Of a stretch of DNA of 64,000 nt, positions 46,337 through 58,500 are shown in pieces. The DNA is taken from contig CM082598.2 of NCBI GenBank assembly GCA_040954595.2, forward strand, positions 3,038,001-3,102,000, read 5' to 3'. The DNA is from Balanoglossus misakiensis. Its lineage: Eukaryota > Hemichordata. Positions within the stretch are counted from its first letter, which is position 1. Each line of letters begins with the position of its first letter. A program made the translations under genes and the position numbers. The notes under the pieces are model-generated. The model worked only from the letters and a program-made list of their open reading frames with translations, was not told where the DNA came from and did no database searches.

Positions 46337-47983
46337 ATGCAAGCTAGCGGCGAAGGAAGTCCTGCCCACCATAGCAAGATAATGTGTGAAATTAACCAGT
46401 TACGTCAGAACAGTGTCCTGACAGATATCACCCTGCGTGCGGAAGATACAGCCTTCCCTTGCCATAGAGTCATACTGGCTTCCAGCTGTCCATACTTCCA
46501 TGCTATGTTCTCGTCGAAGTTTTATGAAAGCCAACATACGCCCGGAAGTGTGACTATCCACAACGTCACCGCGTCCGCCATGAAAGTAGTCCTGGATTTC
46601 ATCTACACAGGGGTAGCCGAAATCACCAACGAGAACGTTCAGCAGGTGTTCAGCGCTGCCAGCCTCCTGCTTCTGCAGGATCTTGTTAACATGTGTGTTC
46701 TCCACTTGGAGGAAAACCTGGACTATGACAACTGCATTGGGGTGTATAAATTGGCCTCTGCCTATTCGTCTTCAGAGTGTTCAACCTTGAAAAGGAAGGC
46801 GTGGCTGCTTGCCGTCTTCAACTTGCCAGATGTGGCGCTAAGCGATGATTTCTTGCACCTCGGCGAGGAGGAGCTGAGACAGTATCTCCAAGAAGCCTGC
46901 CGCTACTTGGAGTCCTGTGACGCACTCGGTGGAGCTCTTCTCGCATGGTGGCGCTTTCATCCCGGCCGCCATCTTTGCAGAGTACTGAGAGGCCTGCGCC
47001 TTGAAGGTAAGATCACGAATTACATCTTCTCTCAGATTCCCTGCGACGACCCAAATGCAGTCACCAGGGAGAACCCGTCAGACCTGAACAACAATGGGGA
47101 TTTCGCATTGAGTGAGGATATGTTGGTGCTGGTTGGGGGGTTTTCGTGCCGCGGACCCGGCTTGACATCTCGTCGAAATGATCGCTCAGTTGTATGTTAT
47201 ATTGGTGGCAAGAAACAGTGGTCTGATATCCCACAACTGCCGTGTACAGACGGAGGGGAGCTCACGTCTGCATCGCTTCACAACAACCTTATAGTGGTTT
47301 CCTCGCATAGTTCTGTCGCCTGGATGTATGACATCTCCCGGGGCACGTGGGCAGATGTAAAGGGTATTGGGGATCACCATCGTGGGTATTGCCTGCAGGC
47401 GTTCAAGGGATACCTCTATCGTGTTGGTGGGAGACCCAGCATCAGTTGTCCGTTCGGCGCTCAGGTCCTGAGCTACGACCCCGTACGTGATGTTTGGCAG
47501 GTCAGGGCGCCCATGGTCCACGCGGTGAAGATGCCAAGCGCTGTCGACTGCCGCGGGAAACTGTACGTCGTTGGGCAGCTCGGGGAAGACCTGGTCATCC
47601 AGAGTTGCCGGGGGGTCACTGAAGGGTGGAGCGTGGTCGCCAGCCTCAAGAACAGCGGGCTCCATTTCCCAGTCTCCACGGCGTCCCTGAGAGACTCCAT
47701 CTACATCATGTGCGGCAAGAGCACAAAGGCCCTGTGCTACACTCCCGGCAACGGCCTCTGCAGACCCATCGCGCCCATGAGCGCGCGTCGGCATGGCTAC
47801 AGCGCCGTGGTGTCCAGAGGCAAAATACTGGTGTTCGGCGGCACCGTTGGGAGGATGGGCGTCAGAAGCGTGGAGGAGTATGACCCTGCCAGTGATACTT
47901 GGAACATCCTGGACACAATGCCATTTTCTCTGTCCTCGCACCAAAGTGTGAAACTTAAGATTCTTAATCATCAGAAGTTGTAA
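46337..47983 (+). CDS. BTB-BACK-Kelch protein (KLHL-like), single coding exon
   Basis: 548 residues from ATG 46337. The frame is open further upstream to 46046, but an acceptor (TTTCAG ending 46311) suggests that the exon starts at 46312 and that this ATG is the start. The BTB domain lies at about residues 25-130 (VLTDITLRAED, then CHRVILASSCPYFHAMF), the dimerisation and CUL3-binding module. The BACK domain lies at about residues 135-235 (ENLDYDNCIGVYKLASAY). Six degenerate Kelch blades cover about residues 275-540, the best preserved being VFGGTVGRMGVRSVEEYDP. Proteins of this layout usually act as substrate adaptors of CUL3 ubiquitin ligases or as actin-associated scaffolds. The repeats are poor in the GG-Y-W core, so ortholog naming is not safe. 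GC content is higher than the flanks. A single coding exon may reflect retroposition or intron loss. Confidence 0.85.
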   Translation: MQASGEGSPAHHSKIMCEINQLRQNSVLTDITLRAEDTAFPCHRVILASSCPYFHAMFSSKFYESQHTPGSVTIHNVTASAMKVVLDFIYTGVAEITNENVQQVFSAASLLLLQDLVNMCVLHLEENLDYDNCIGVYKLASAYSSSECSTLKRKAWLLAVFNLPDVALSDDFLHLGEEELRQYLQEACRYLESCDALGGALLAWWRFHPGRHLCRVLRGLRLEGKITNYIFSQIPCDDPNAVTRENPSDLNNNGDFALSEDMLVLVGGFSCRGPGLTSRRNDRSVVCYIGGKKQWSDIPQLPCTDGGELTSASLHNNLIVVSSHSSVAWMYDISRGTWADVKGIGDHHRGYCLQAFKGYLYRVGGRPSISCPFGAQVLSYDPVRDVWQVRAPMVHAVKMPSAVDCRGKLYVVGQLGEDLVIQSCRGVTEGWSVVASLKNSGLHFPVSTASLRDSIYIMCGKSTKALCYTPGNGLCRPIAPMSARRHGYSAVVSRGKILVFGGTVGRMGVRSVEEYDPASDTWNILDTMPFSLSSHQSVKLKILNHQKL

Positions 47984-49195
47984 TTTTTTCAAAGAAAAGT
48001 TAATGACTTTAGGACTTAAAGCGCGTAGCTCGTCTCACACGCATGTTCCAACTGTAGCCGCTGGTTACAGACATTTAGTGAACAGTCAATCCCATCAGGC
48101 AGTGCTGACACAAGATGGCGGCGACCATAATCTGTGTCGGAGATCGGGAAAAGACGCTAGCTTGGGTGAAAAGGAGGGACAAAACCAGAATCTACTTATA
48201 CGGTGCGCATGAAATATGGAAGGAAGCGAAGTTACGCGCATGCGCGTGAGACAAGCTACCCGCTTTAAAGAGTGTTAACCTTTAATGTGTTGAGAGCGCC
48301 CTCAAGCGACGAACCTTTCAATTTCGAATTTTTCTGAATGCTTTCAATGTTCAGAAACTGATGACCTTGTGACGTCATTCTGAAGTTTTCTACCGTGTTC
48401 AAATCTTAAGCGGCCAATTTCATGAGCGATTTCGTCGTTGCGTTTTGTCAGAACAAATAAGCTCTGATATTGATAAAGGTAATCTTGTATTTCAACAGAA
48501 AAACTTTTAACGCAGTAGATTGATGGAACTAGGTCAGAAACAGCATAGCGTTTAGTGCATGTCCAGACTTCATTTCGTCAAGACATTACTAACAAATCTC
48601 TGACTTCAAATCGTTAGCAATATAGCATACATTTAAAAGTCACGATAACGTTTGATTTTATAGAGATAAATTACCTAGAAGCAATTCTGATAAAAAGCCG
48701 GTGCACCATTTTAAACATATAAAATATTAGATGGCAAACAGTACTGTTGAAGCTTAAATATTTCAACTCAATGGACCTCGTTAGACGTAGGAAAATTTCA
48801 CACAACGTGCGATGCTAAGTTGACTTAATTTTCGCTACATTTTGATTTATTGTTAGAACTTACATTAGTACAAGTGTTTTAATTTAACTAAAATATTTGC
48901 ACATGACAAAATATATTGCCTGAAGTTTATTTTTACGCAAAATCGAACGTTTTACGAGATGTGTTCAATATTTTTCTCAAGTGCCGGAAGTGGGTCGACG
49001 TCACGCTGCTTTCGGATGTATCCAGTTTTGTGATTTTCGCGCGCAGTTGCCATGGGGAGGCTCTCGAGTTGAGCTGCACTTGAGAGGGGTAATGGTTAGT
49101 TGTAACTTCGCTACAAGGAATGTTACGCACAGTTGCTCTGGCCAACGTCACTGGTCTTTGATCACTGATAAACTAAATTCAGTTCGACCGTTTTT

Positions 49196-49247
49196 GCATA
49201 CATACATACATACATACATACATACATACATACATACATACATACAT

Positions 49248-49286
<39 letters not shown>

Positions 49287-49287
49287 T
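49196..49287. repeat. (CATA)n followed by (GACA)n microsatellite
   Basis: About 13 CATA units and then about 9 GACA units. Confidence 0.95.
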
Positions 49288-52200
49288 ATACCCACGCGAA
49301 AAGAGCCTTGAAGTCTATCGACCCTCACGACGTCACGTTCGTTCGACGCGCTATCTCCCGCTCTCCGTGACGTTCACAGATGACCTTCAGTGTTGATGCA
49401 TTTTCCGTGTATGTAGCTTCCGTCTCTTTGTGTTTCCTGAGTAGACATACCGCGCAGACACTGCAAGGATGACGGAACTGTGACATTCGCTTTCCTCGAG
49501 TGAAGTTGAAGAAAAAATGGACGAATTTGATCACAAAGGCTTCGCTCTTTCTTCTTTTCACGTAAACTTCATTTTTTAAATAAATTGGACTAACGGGTAC
49601 CGGAAGGTGTTTTTAAAAAGACGACGACACTTTCAAAGTCGTTGTTACAAGCTGTCATTCACAATTTATCGATGTGCGGTACGATTTGATAGTTTACATC
49701 ACAGACGACTTATTGATAAAAGATTCCGCTGTGATGTTCTTCATAGGTTGCGAGCACTGCACTGCTGCGCGGTTGTTTGATTTTGTTCGTATATTCCGGT
49801 CGTCGCAATGATAATGCCGGCACGTCTGATTGTGGTAGTCGCGACTGTGTTTTAACTATAGTTACATAACGATAACCTTTTTTTATTTTGTCAATCCTGA
49901 ATGGTTTAAATTGATTTTTTCTCCCTAAAATCATGTAAATTCTGACATGGCCATCTTTGAATCAAAGTCCCTGGTCTTTCTACTCAGTGTATAGAAATGA
50001 ATGATTGCGTGATTAATCTCTTAGCGCCGTCTCTCTGCACAAGCAACCAAGGGGTGGGGTGGGGTGGGTTGGGGAAGTGTAGGGTAGGGTAAGGGAAGGA
50101 AAGAGAAGGGGTGGGGACGGGTACTCCTTGCGTTTTCTTCAATATGGTTTCAAATTAAAATCCACCTTGCCCCTTCGAGAGAACACACACGAGGTTCAAT
50201 GACTTCCAACAGTCTCCTGTATTTTCGGCATTTGACACTTACCTGTTTTGTTGTCACTAGCAACCAAACAGTTATACCTTGCCGGCAAAGTCACTGATCA
50301 GTTTATCGCGGACGGCCACCGTCGCATTAAAAAAAATCATTGTTATGATTTGCGCACATAGGACCTATACGCGATGCGGTGGTTCGTAATTGCCATCTTA
50401 AGATCGCTATCGTTTTTATCATCATGTGCTTATTGAGTCGTTAGTCATCTCTTGCGTATGTAAAACGCCTAAGGTGAACGACTTCTTGGTCCCGAGCTAA
50501 CGTGAAACTTTGAAACAAGACGTGTTAAAGGGACAAAGTCTCTCTCACACAATTAAAAGAAATGACAATACTTTCAATTTTACTGATCGTACATCCTCAA
50601 AACAAGCAACATGACTGAAAAAAATTATAACAAAAATTACACTAAGTATTTTTTTCTGAATCGAAAACTACTCAAATTATAAAAATCGTAAAAAGGGTCA
50701 TTTATCTTTAACTCTTTAGAAGTGGTGCGTGGTAAAAGACTTGAAAATTTGTTATTTACTATATCCAGGAAAATATGAATGGCTTCTGAGTTTACACAGA
50801 GCTCTTGAGAATAGATTGATACAGAACGGATGTTAGACCAAAGTACAGCACATGTCCAAATTTCAATGGTTGGCAACGTTGGCGCGCGGCGTATACGGAC
50901 GCGTAACTATGTTGAATTACAATTGCAAGCGCGGATCTTAAACAGAGTTGGAAAAAAGTTAGAATACTCCAGCTGTTGGTCACGGCCGCAACGTACTTGA
51001 AACAGTCTCTAAACAACCCCCCCTCGCAGCAAATTGAAGATTCCGAACTCGTGTTATTGTATATAGCGCTGCGGTGGGGCCCAGCGTTTCACGCGGAGAC
51101 TGTGCGGGCGCAGACGCCGAGACGCGAACTAGAGACACAGACCGACACTGCGACAACTACACGGCACGATATCACGCAACGCGCTATTTGTTGTCCCCGC
51201 CTCGTCACAATGCTCTCAATTATGAAAATCTTCCCCTTTCCAGTTTATCGAAAAAATGTGTTTAGCGTGGAAAAGTGACATTTGAAATAAAACAAGCGCG
51301 AGTTGAGAGTTCTCGGAGTTTAGAACAGGCAGTCTGGCCGTCTGAAATAAATCGATACATCACAGTCGTACGTGCCAGTTTTCCGGAATCCGTATCGCTC
51401 GATCAGAATTCATTTTGGCACTCTAAAGTGCTTGCCGATTTTTTAGGGGGTAAATATTCATTATCTAGCTTCCTTAAACCTTGTCTGCTTAGTCAATATT
51501 GAAATACCTCAGATGGAAAAGTGCATTTTCCATTGTGCCAAGCTTTTCTGTGTGCAGTGCAGTTCATATTTGTGTGCAAGAATCGTTGTGTACATTTGTG
51601 TACTTTAGTGAAAACTTTTCCAGTTACGAGTGAATTATAGCACTTTAAGAAGTTGTCGTCGATAAAGCAAATTCACCTAATCAGCACTAGACATGCGTGG
51701 TCGAAGGAAACCGTGCGCGCTTACGAGCGCCGGCGCGTGGGACGCAACACTTTCCGGAGACCCGCGCCATGTTCCATGACTCAATTTTTCCGCTTGCTCG
51801 AGACCGAACAAAAAAAGAGTCAATATAATGACGAGGCAGTCAGCGTTACAACTTCGACCCCGCATCCCAATCATCATTAATTTACGTAAATGGTTATTTC
51901 AGAGCATGGCTTGAACAAATATGGGTCGACCCATTCGAAAATAGGGATGGTCAGGCACTGGCGTCTTAAACTAGAAAACCTCAAACCAACTTGCACGCCG
52001 GTTATAATAAAGACTTGAATTAAAAGTCTTAGGAAAATTACTTTAAGATGCTTTGTTAATCAGAAAATAATACTTTCTACATTTAAAGGTCACAGGGTGA
52101 ATTAGTTGAATCCATCCAGCGGCAGAAATTGGCTGGATTAGTTCCACTTGGATGAAAATCTTTTCCTGTGATTAGTTGAGACTAAGGATAGACGGCTTTC

Positions 52201-52426
52201 TCCGTTTTGCTAGTAACAGTCCGACTCGGGTTCTTGCGCTGTGATGTTTGCAAGCAGATTTTCCCTTATTTTAGTTAACACCTCGCAATAAGCCCCGGTA
52301 AGTAGACGTTTTTCTACGCGGCCGGGTGATGAAGTCCACCCGCTTGGCTCGGGGAGATCTTTTCGTTTCGTCGAGGCGTCACCTGGTTGCAATGGTACAG
52401 CCCGCTTTCCAAAGAAAACCCGCGAA

Positions 52427-52435
52427 TATATAAAG
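52427..52435 (+). promoter_or_regulatory. TATA box of TH
   Basis: TATATAAAG, 162-170 bp upstream of the TH start codon, implying a 5' UTR of roughly 130-140 nt. A CACGTG E-box at 52577-52582 lies in the predicted leader. Confidence 0.55.
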
Positions 52436-52596
52436 ATACGACGTTAACCACGGATCGATCCATGTGTGAGCCAGCTGTGTGAGAAGGCTTTCGCGTTTCT
52501 TCCAACAGCCAGCGAACGAACAACAGGTGTCTAAGAAGTGATAGAAAACCCCCACGGTACAAACCTATCGCACGCGCACGTGGTCTTTGGTCAAGC

Positions 52597-55500
52597 ATGT
52601 CTACAGGCAACATGAAACGTCCTCGGATCGGCTCGCAGAAGAGCAAAAGCATCGAGACAGCTATGGTAAGTCAACACGTTTCAGACCTCGAGTCTACATC
52701 ACGTCAAAATGTGCCATTTCACTTTTCTCTTAGATTAATGCGTGTAGTTCCAGAGTTAAAAGAAAAAAATCGGCCCCGGGTCCGGGTCGACGCGTTACAT
52801 AACTTTCCAATCAGCTGTAATCTTTGACTGCAAGCGCCTGGAATAAATCACGCCTTCGCGTCACTTTTCCGACGTTTATATTGTGATTGGTCTTATTAAA
52901 ACCTTCTGTTTCAATTTCATTTGAAAAGAACATCTTTCGGAGGTTGCAATTTCTTGACTTGTGAAAAAATTGACGGGTATTGCATTCCTCTTATTGACGC
53001 TAATTGCCTCTATGTTGACAAGTCGCTAATTCGTGTAAACTCAAGGGTAAAACGGTCATATTTTCTCTCCCGTTACGACGTGCCAAAATTCCGATCGTTG
53101 CGTGAACTTAACGAGAACTCAAGCAATTGATTATACATGCATTATATTATACTGTATAAATTTTGTACCATTTAACAATTAAGACAGAAATCTACATTCA
53201 TCGAATTTCTTTCATCAATTAGATGTTTAATTTAATATTGCGTCAGTTATAGATGGTTCAATTTTCCCCACGGCATTTAAATGAAGAAATTGGCTGTTTG
53301 CACATATTATGTAATATCTTCTACGAGTCTAATAACACGTGCGATTTTATTGGGGTCAGCAATGGCGTTGCAATGGAAAATAAACATAATTTGTAATAGT
53401 TGAATTATTATTAAGACATTTCGATAAAGTATTGCTTGGTTGGTAGTCGCGGGATGGTGATATTTTATACTAAGTTTTCGGTTTAATGGTACACGATAAT
53501 CACGGTTTAGATAGAAACAAAACTAAGGTGGTATACTTATCCTCTCATGTTTAAAGCTGAGAATTCCACACATTGAAAGCCGGCGTGCTGTTGCCATAAC
53601 AACAGATACAGCTGTGATGTGGAGCAAGGTCTATTAACATGTCTCGACCGGCAGCGTGTGTGCTAAAGTTTTCCTAACATTTGGGCTTCATAGACTAGTT
53701 AGATTTAGGACTAAATATCGCCATTGGCGCAGGCACTACTCATCATGCCCATCTACTCCGTAACCAGCGCGCGTCGGTGCCTCTGTGTATGCGCGGAGAG
53801 ACAGCGCACGCGCACGCACACACCCACCCAACGTGCGCCGCTGTCTCTGTCTCGCGTCTCTTTAGCCGGAGAAATTGACTTCAACTCCCATTTCTTGTGG
53901 CGCGTTCAGCTGAACCGTGGGCTGCCACAAGTCAATTTTCCACCACGACGCTTTCAATGGAAATTCAGTTAAAGCGCAGAGGAAACAGAAAATGAGTCAA
54001 ATCTTCGACACAATGACTGTACTTACAGCCCAGTCCATTAAAGCGCAAGGAAGCAGTAATAACCCTGGAATCAAAAAAGTGCGAGACTGGTCAAGCAGAC
54101 CGGAAATTCGACTGAAAACGGCTAATTTTAGACTTGTCTTACTAACTATTGACGGATAGGCGCTATTTAGAGGGATCAAATTAAAGACTGATGCTGAACT
54201 GCGCTACTTGCATTGATAAATCGGACACACTGCTGAAAGAACGTGACTGCACGATGAAATGTTCTATTAAATCTATTTTCTTGATTTTCTCATTTAAGGA
54301 TAGGGAGAATATTTCAAGTAATTTATTGTAGAAAAATATGCGAAATTTGGCAGCTCATAGGGCTTTAACACGGAAGCTCAGAAATCATCAAATTATTGAG
54401 TGTCACTGTAGCACCGTATTTCACTTATAGTTTGAGCACTGAGAAAACCGAACGTCGGCTAGACGCAATTACTATAGCTGCAACACCAACGACGATTGGC
54501 GTCTTTCGGGGAACGCAGCCTGCCGAGGAAATCTCGGCATTGCCGACGGAGAATTTACAGTAATCTAATTTAGAATTAATTGAAATTGACGTGTATTGAA
54601 AGAAACCGGCTGGACCCAATTATTTTTCGCCGTTAGGGTTTGTTACAAACTGACATTTTGAGCGCATTGTTTTCATGAATTTGTATGCATCTTAATTATC
54701 AGGCACTCATTAAAGCAATCCGGGCAGTTATTACTTGTGGCTCGGCGCGCTAATAGTGTGGCCGGAGTATAGTAATATTGTTGCCATGGTATTCACTCAG
54801 GATTCAGCGCGGTGTTGCGTGCAGCGGGTTTGGTCCACACGGCAGCACGCTTTAGGCGCCTATATCCTGACAGGCCAAACTTCAAAGCAAACTGTTGCTG
54901 CTCCCATTCAGTAATGAGGTGAGACTAATTCTTTTCACGTGTACGCCCGAAGCCGTAGAATATTCCGATCGAGATGCGACTTCATATTGGACATAAACAC
55001 TAAGGAATCATTCTTCATCGCTTGTTACACCCTCATTAGTATTCGTTGTCATAGCTTGGAAGCACCAACTTCTGGAAAAATCCGCGCGTTATTTAATTGA
55101 CATATTAATCTTATTTTTTCAACAAAGAATTCTTCCTACTCTGAATAAATTGAACAAGAAGACATTGTTGGTTTTTAATTTCAAAGCAATCCCCCATAAC
55201 AGGAGGAATCAATGATTTGAACTGGCAAGGGAAGTTCAGAGAAATTCGATACAAATTTGTTGTTTTTTAATCAAGGGAAACACAATATACCTCTGAATAT
55301 GGCTAGGTTATCCGTGTTTCTCACATGGCCAGGCAGCGTTGATTCTTGATGGATTGCTTTTGAGAAACTAAAAACCCACCCTTGGCTTCTTTACACACTT
55401 AAGCAAGTCTCCATTTTGTAAGAGGACAATGTGACTACATTTGAGCGCACAAAATTCGATATGCGATCAGGTAAAAACCCGAGGATTTATTTGCTCAGGA

Positions 55501-58500
55501 GTACAATAGAAATAAAATATCGTTTTCTGACAAATAACATTAAAATAGTATACACGCATACTCTTTGTACCCGCAATCCTTGAGAAAGGAACGCCCCGCT
55601 GTAAGACATTGATCGTCGATGGCGATGATCTGGGTTACCATAGCAACACAATAGCTGGAAGCAGAACTTCCTGGCCCCCGGGTCTGTGGTCGATTTGTGT
55701 TCTGTCTTCAGAAGGCGGGGGTAGCTAGCGTTGCGTGTTGGCTGAAATCTGTTGGAATTTGACGACGAGCTGTGAACAACAGTCAAGCTTAATGTGGTGG
55801 TACGCTCGCGCCTTGGGACAGATTTTCAGAAAATTGATAATTCTCATGGCGACGTTTGATGTGACATTTTTCTTGCAACCGTCATTTACCACTGATGGCG
55901 TCACAAAACGTTGACGTCATTCGAAGTTTCTCCCAATTGCAACCGAGCGGTCCCTACTCCTGTGTTCGAAGTCATGATGGCGTAAATGCCACGGTTGAAA
56001 CACTCATTTCCCGCTGAGCCCTCGCCATTTCTTTACCCTAAATTGACTGATGATGGCCGAACGAGAATCAAGGGCCTTGGGGAAGTATGAGGGGAAGATA
56101 GAGCGACATTGTCATTTTTTTGACATTTTTTCTGTGCTTGTGATTTTTCAATATTCAACTTATAAAGCTCAGGTATGATTATAATGTTTGTTATTATTAG
56201 CTGACGAAAAAGTGCTAAGACGGATAGTTTAGAGTTTGGTATTAAACATATGACCCGTGGAAACGAAAATGCCAGGATGTAAGACACGCATGTTTGGTGT
56301 AAATCCCTGGGTGCTTAGCAAATCTAAGCTTCCTGGGCCGTCGCTACATTAAATAGGCTTGCTACCTAGAAGAGTGAGTGCAGGTACGGTGTGCTGAGGG
56401 TTAAGTGCGTGGATTTCTCGTCGCGGGCGCCCGGCAACAGATAAGAGTCTCTCGCGGCACGTTGAGTACCGGGAACGAATAAGTTGATAGATGGAGCTAT
56501 TCTGAAAAGCCTCTTAAATGTAACACAAGTTCAATGGATTCCGTCGGCATCATTACGAGAATCAATAACTGAGGTTTCTTTAATTACTCCCGTCTTTACA
56601 AGCTCGAGTACAAATCAAATTTCCCGGTGCATACCCCAATGTATCGTTCCACTTCATTTTTCCATGGAATCGAAAATATTTCCCATATCGTTTCCACGAT
56701 CGGATGTGAGTGTACGGGGAACTTATAGTGTGGTTTTACTTCAATTCAACAGGCGCAGTCATTTAAGTCGGTGCTGTCAAAGGCATTTTCTGTTTCCAAC
56801 GACCGTGCCATTTGGCTAGACATGGCTGTCATTAATATCCATCGGAAACGGTTTATGATGAATATGGGACGTCACAAGTCGTTGAGTTTTTTTATAAGTG
56901 TGTGCCACATTATTTTTGGCCCGGAATTATGATGTCGAATTTCTTTGGTGGTGTTACAAGAAGATAACGAAGTTTGGCTAGCAATGTTATGTCCAATTCA
57001 TCAAAATATTGATTGTATTGGTGAACAATGTGAGACATGTACTGTCTGATGGCGATTTTCTTATTAGCCGTCAGGGGTGTGGCATTTGTATAATAAAATT
57101 GATGAACTCTATTTTTAAATTTTACCGGAATTATTAATTGTACCGTTTTAGCCCAATACTATCACATCAAGACGTGGGTCATTGTAATACGACAAAAACA
57201 ATATTAGTAGATTCTTCCTTCCGTGTAATTTTCTAAATCGAGATGATGACTTCGCTTTTGTTACTTGACGCGTCCGCGTGATCTTTTGTCGCCGTCGGCG
57301 TCGCGCGCGCGCGCGCCCACATGGATGGATTGCGTCAGTTCACCCCGCCGCCCTTTGCCTCACCCCTGTTATTTGCACTCGCAGTAGAATGTCAACAGCG
57401 GAACAACGCCTCTGGTTGTTTGTTCCTGCTGATAATTGGCCGATAGAATTTCCACGCTCGCAGTATTGTCAAAACAAACGCCGACGTATTTGCCAACGAT
57501 ACCCGGCACCCAAACCACTTTATTGAAAATATCTGATTCGACGACGTTGCTGGGCCTTGCTCTACCATTCTCAGGCTGGTTGCATGCGAAATATACAGGA
57601 TTCCCTACCCTAAGGGTGTTTGGGAAGATAGGCAAAATTTTACACATCTACGTCACAGATTCATAGCAAGATATTTGTTTTGGAGTTGTTTAACTGCATA
57701 TCCACACCATCATTGAATACCTTATAGTACAGATACTGCTAAAATGGACTGCCACAAAAAATCTAATGGTTAAAACCTTGTTAATTGCGGTTTGATTGCA
57801 CTTCCGGTCTTATTTTAATTAGATATACCGTAACTGGAAATATTTAACTTGACAATTAAAGTGTGACACAGTCGCATTCGTTGTTTAAATTGAATTAACG
57901 AGTAATAGTGGTCAAATATTGCCCTTTTGTGGAAGTTAGGTGCCATGTCAGCTTCGTTATTTGTAAGGTTCTCTGACTTAATGCACACTTACGATAGCTA
58001 TCCAGTTCGTGTAGCCTCATTTGCCATGTTATAATACTTTGATCGAAGAGTGTATTGGTGTAAATCGTTTCCACTATAATATTCCTGCGTCCAAGAAAGT
58101 ATCGGTTACAGCCAACATTTCAAACCACTAAAGAACGCGGATAGATCAATTGACGTGCCTTGTTTCTCGATAGATGGTGTGGAATATAAAATTAGAACAC
58201 AAGATAAGCAATAGAAAAAGATCGATAGAAAACTTACAAGTGCAGACTCACAGTTTAAACACCTTGAACAAAGTGAAAATTGATCTAGATAAAAATAAGT
58301 TCAATGAGTTGCTCTGCTTAAACCATGTCACATACAACACGAAATAATAGGACGTCTTGCTACCCGGCGTTTACGCCCTATACGTCAATTTATTTATTTT
58401 TGTTACTTGACAAATTCTGTGCTTCAAAGTAAAAAGTTAAGGATCGAAAATCGGTGTTATTTTGTCATCTCACTTGTAAAATCTCCATACTGGTGCAGGC

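Larger units (their letters stand above)
47984..52596. other. intergenic, upstream of TH
   Basis: No supported gene. Contains the CATA/GACA microsatellite at 49196-49287, a G-rich patch near 50050-50120 and a head-only fragment of the foldback family near 50526-50545 (TTAAAGGGACAAAGTCTCTC). Open frames near 50976-51278 and 51653-51880 lack domains and splice support. Confidence 0.45.

Noticed and set aside
47186-47992. 268-codon minus-strand frame opposite the Kelch gene
   Set aside because: Antisense shadow of the GC-rich Kelch coding sequence.
50976-51880. Open frames near 51 kb as an extra gene upstream of TH
   Set aside because: No domain, no matching splice partners, and low-complexity composition.
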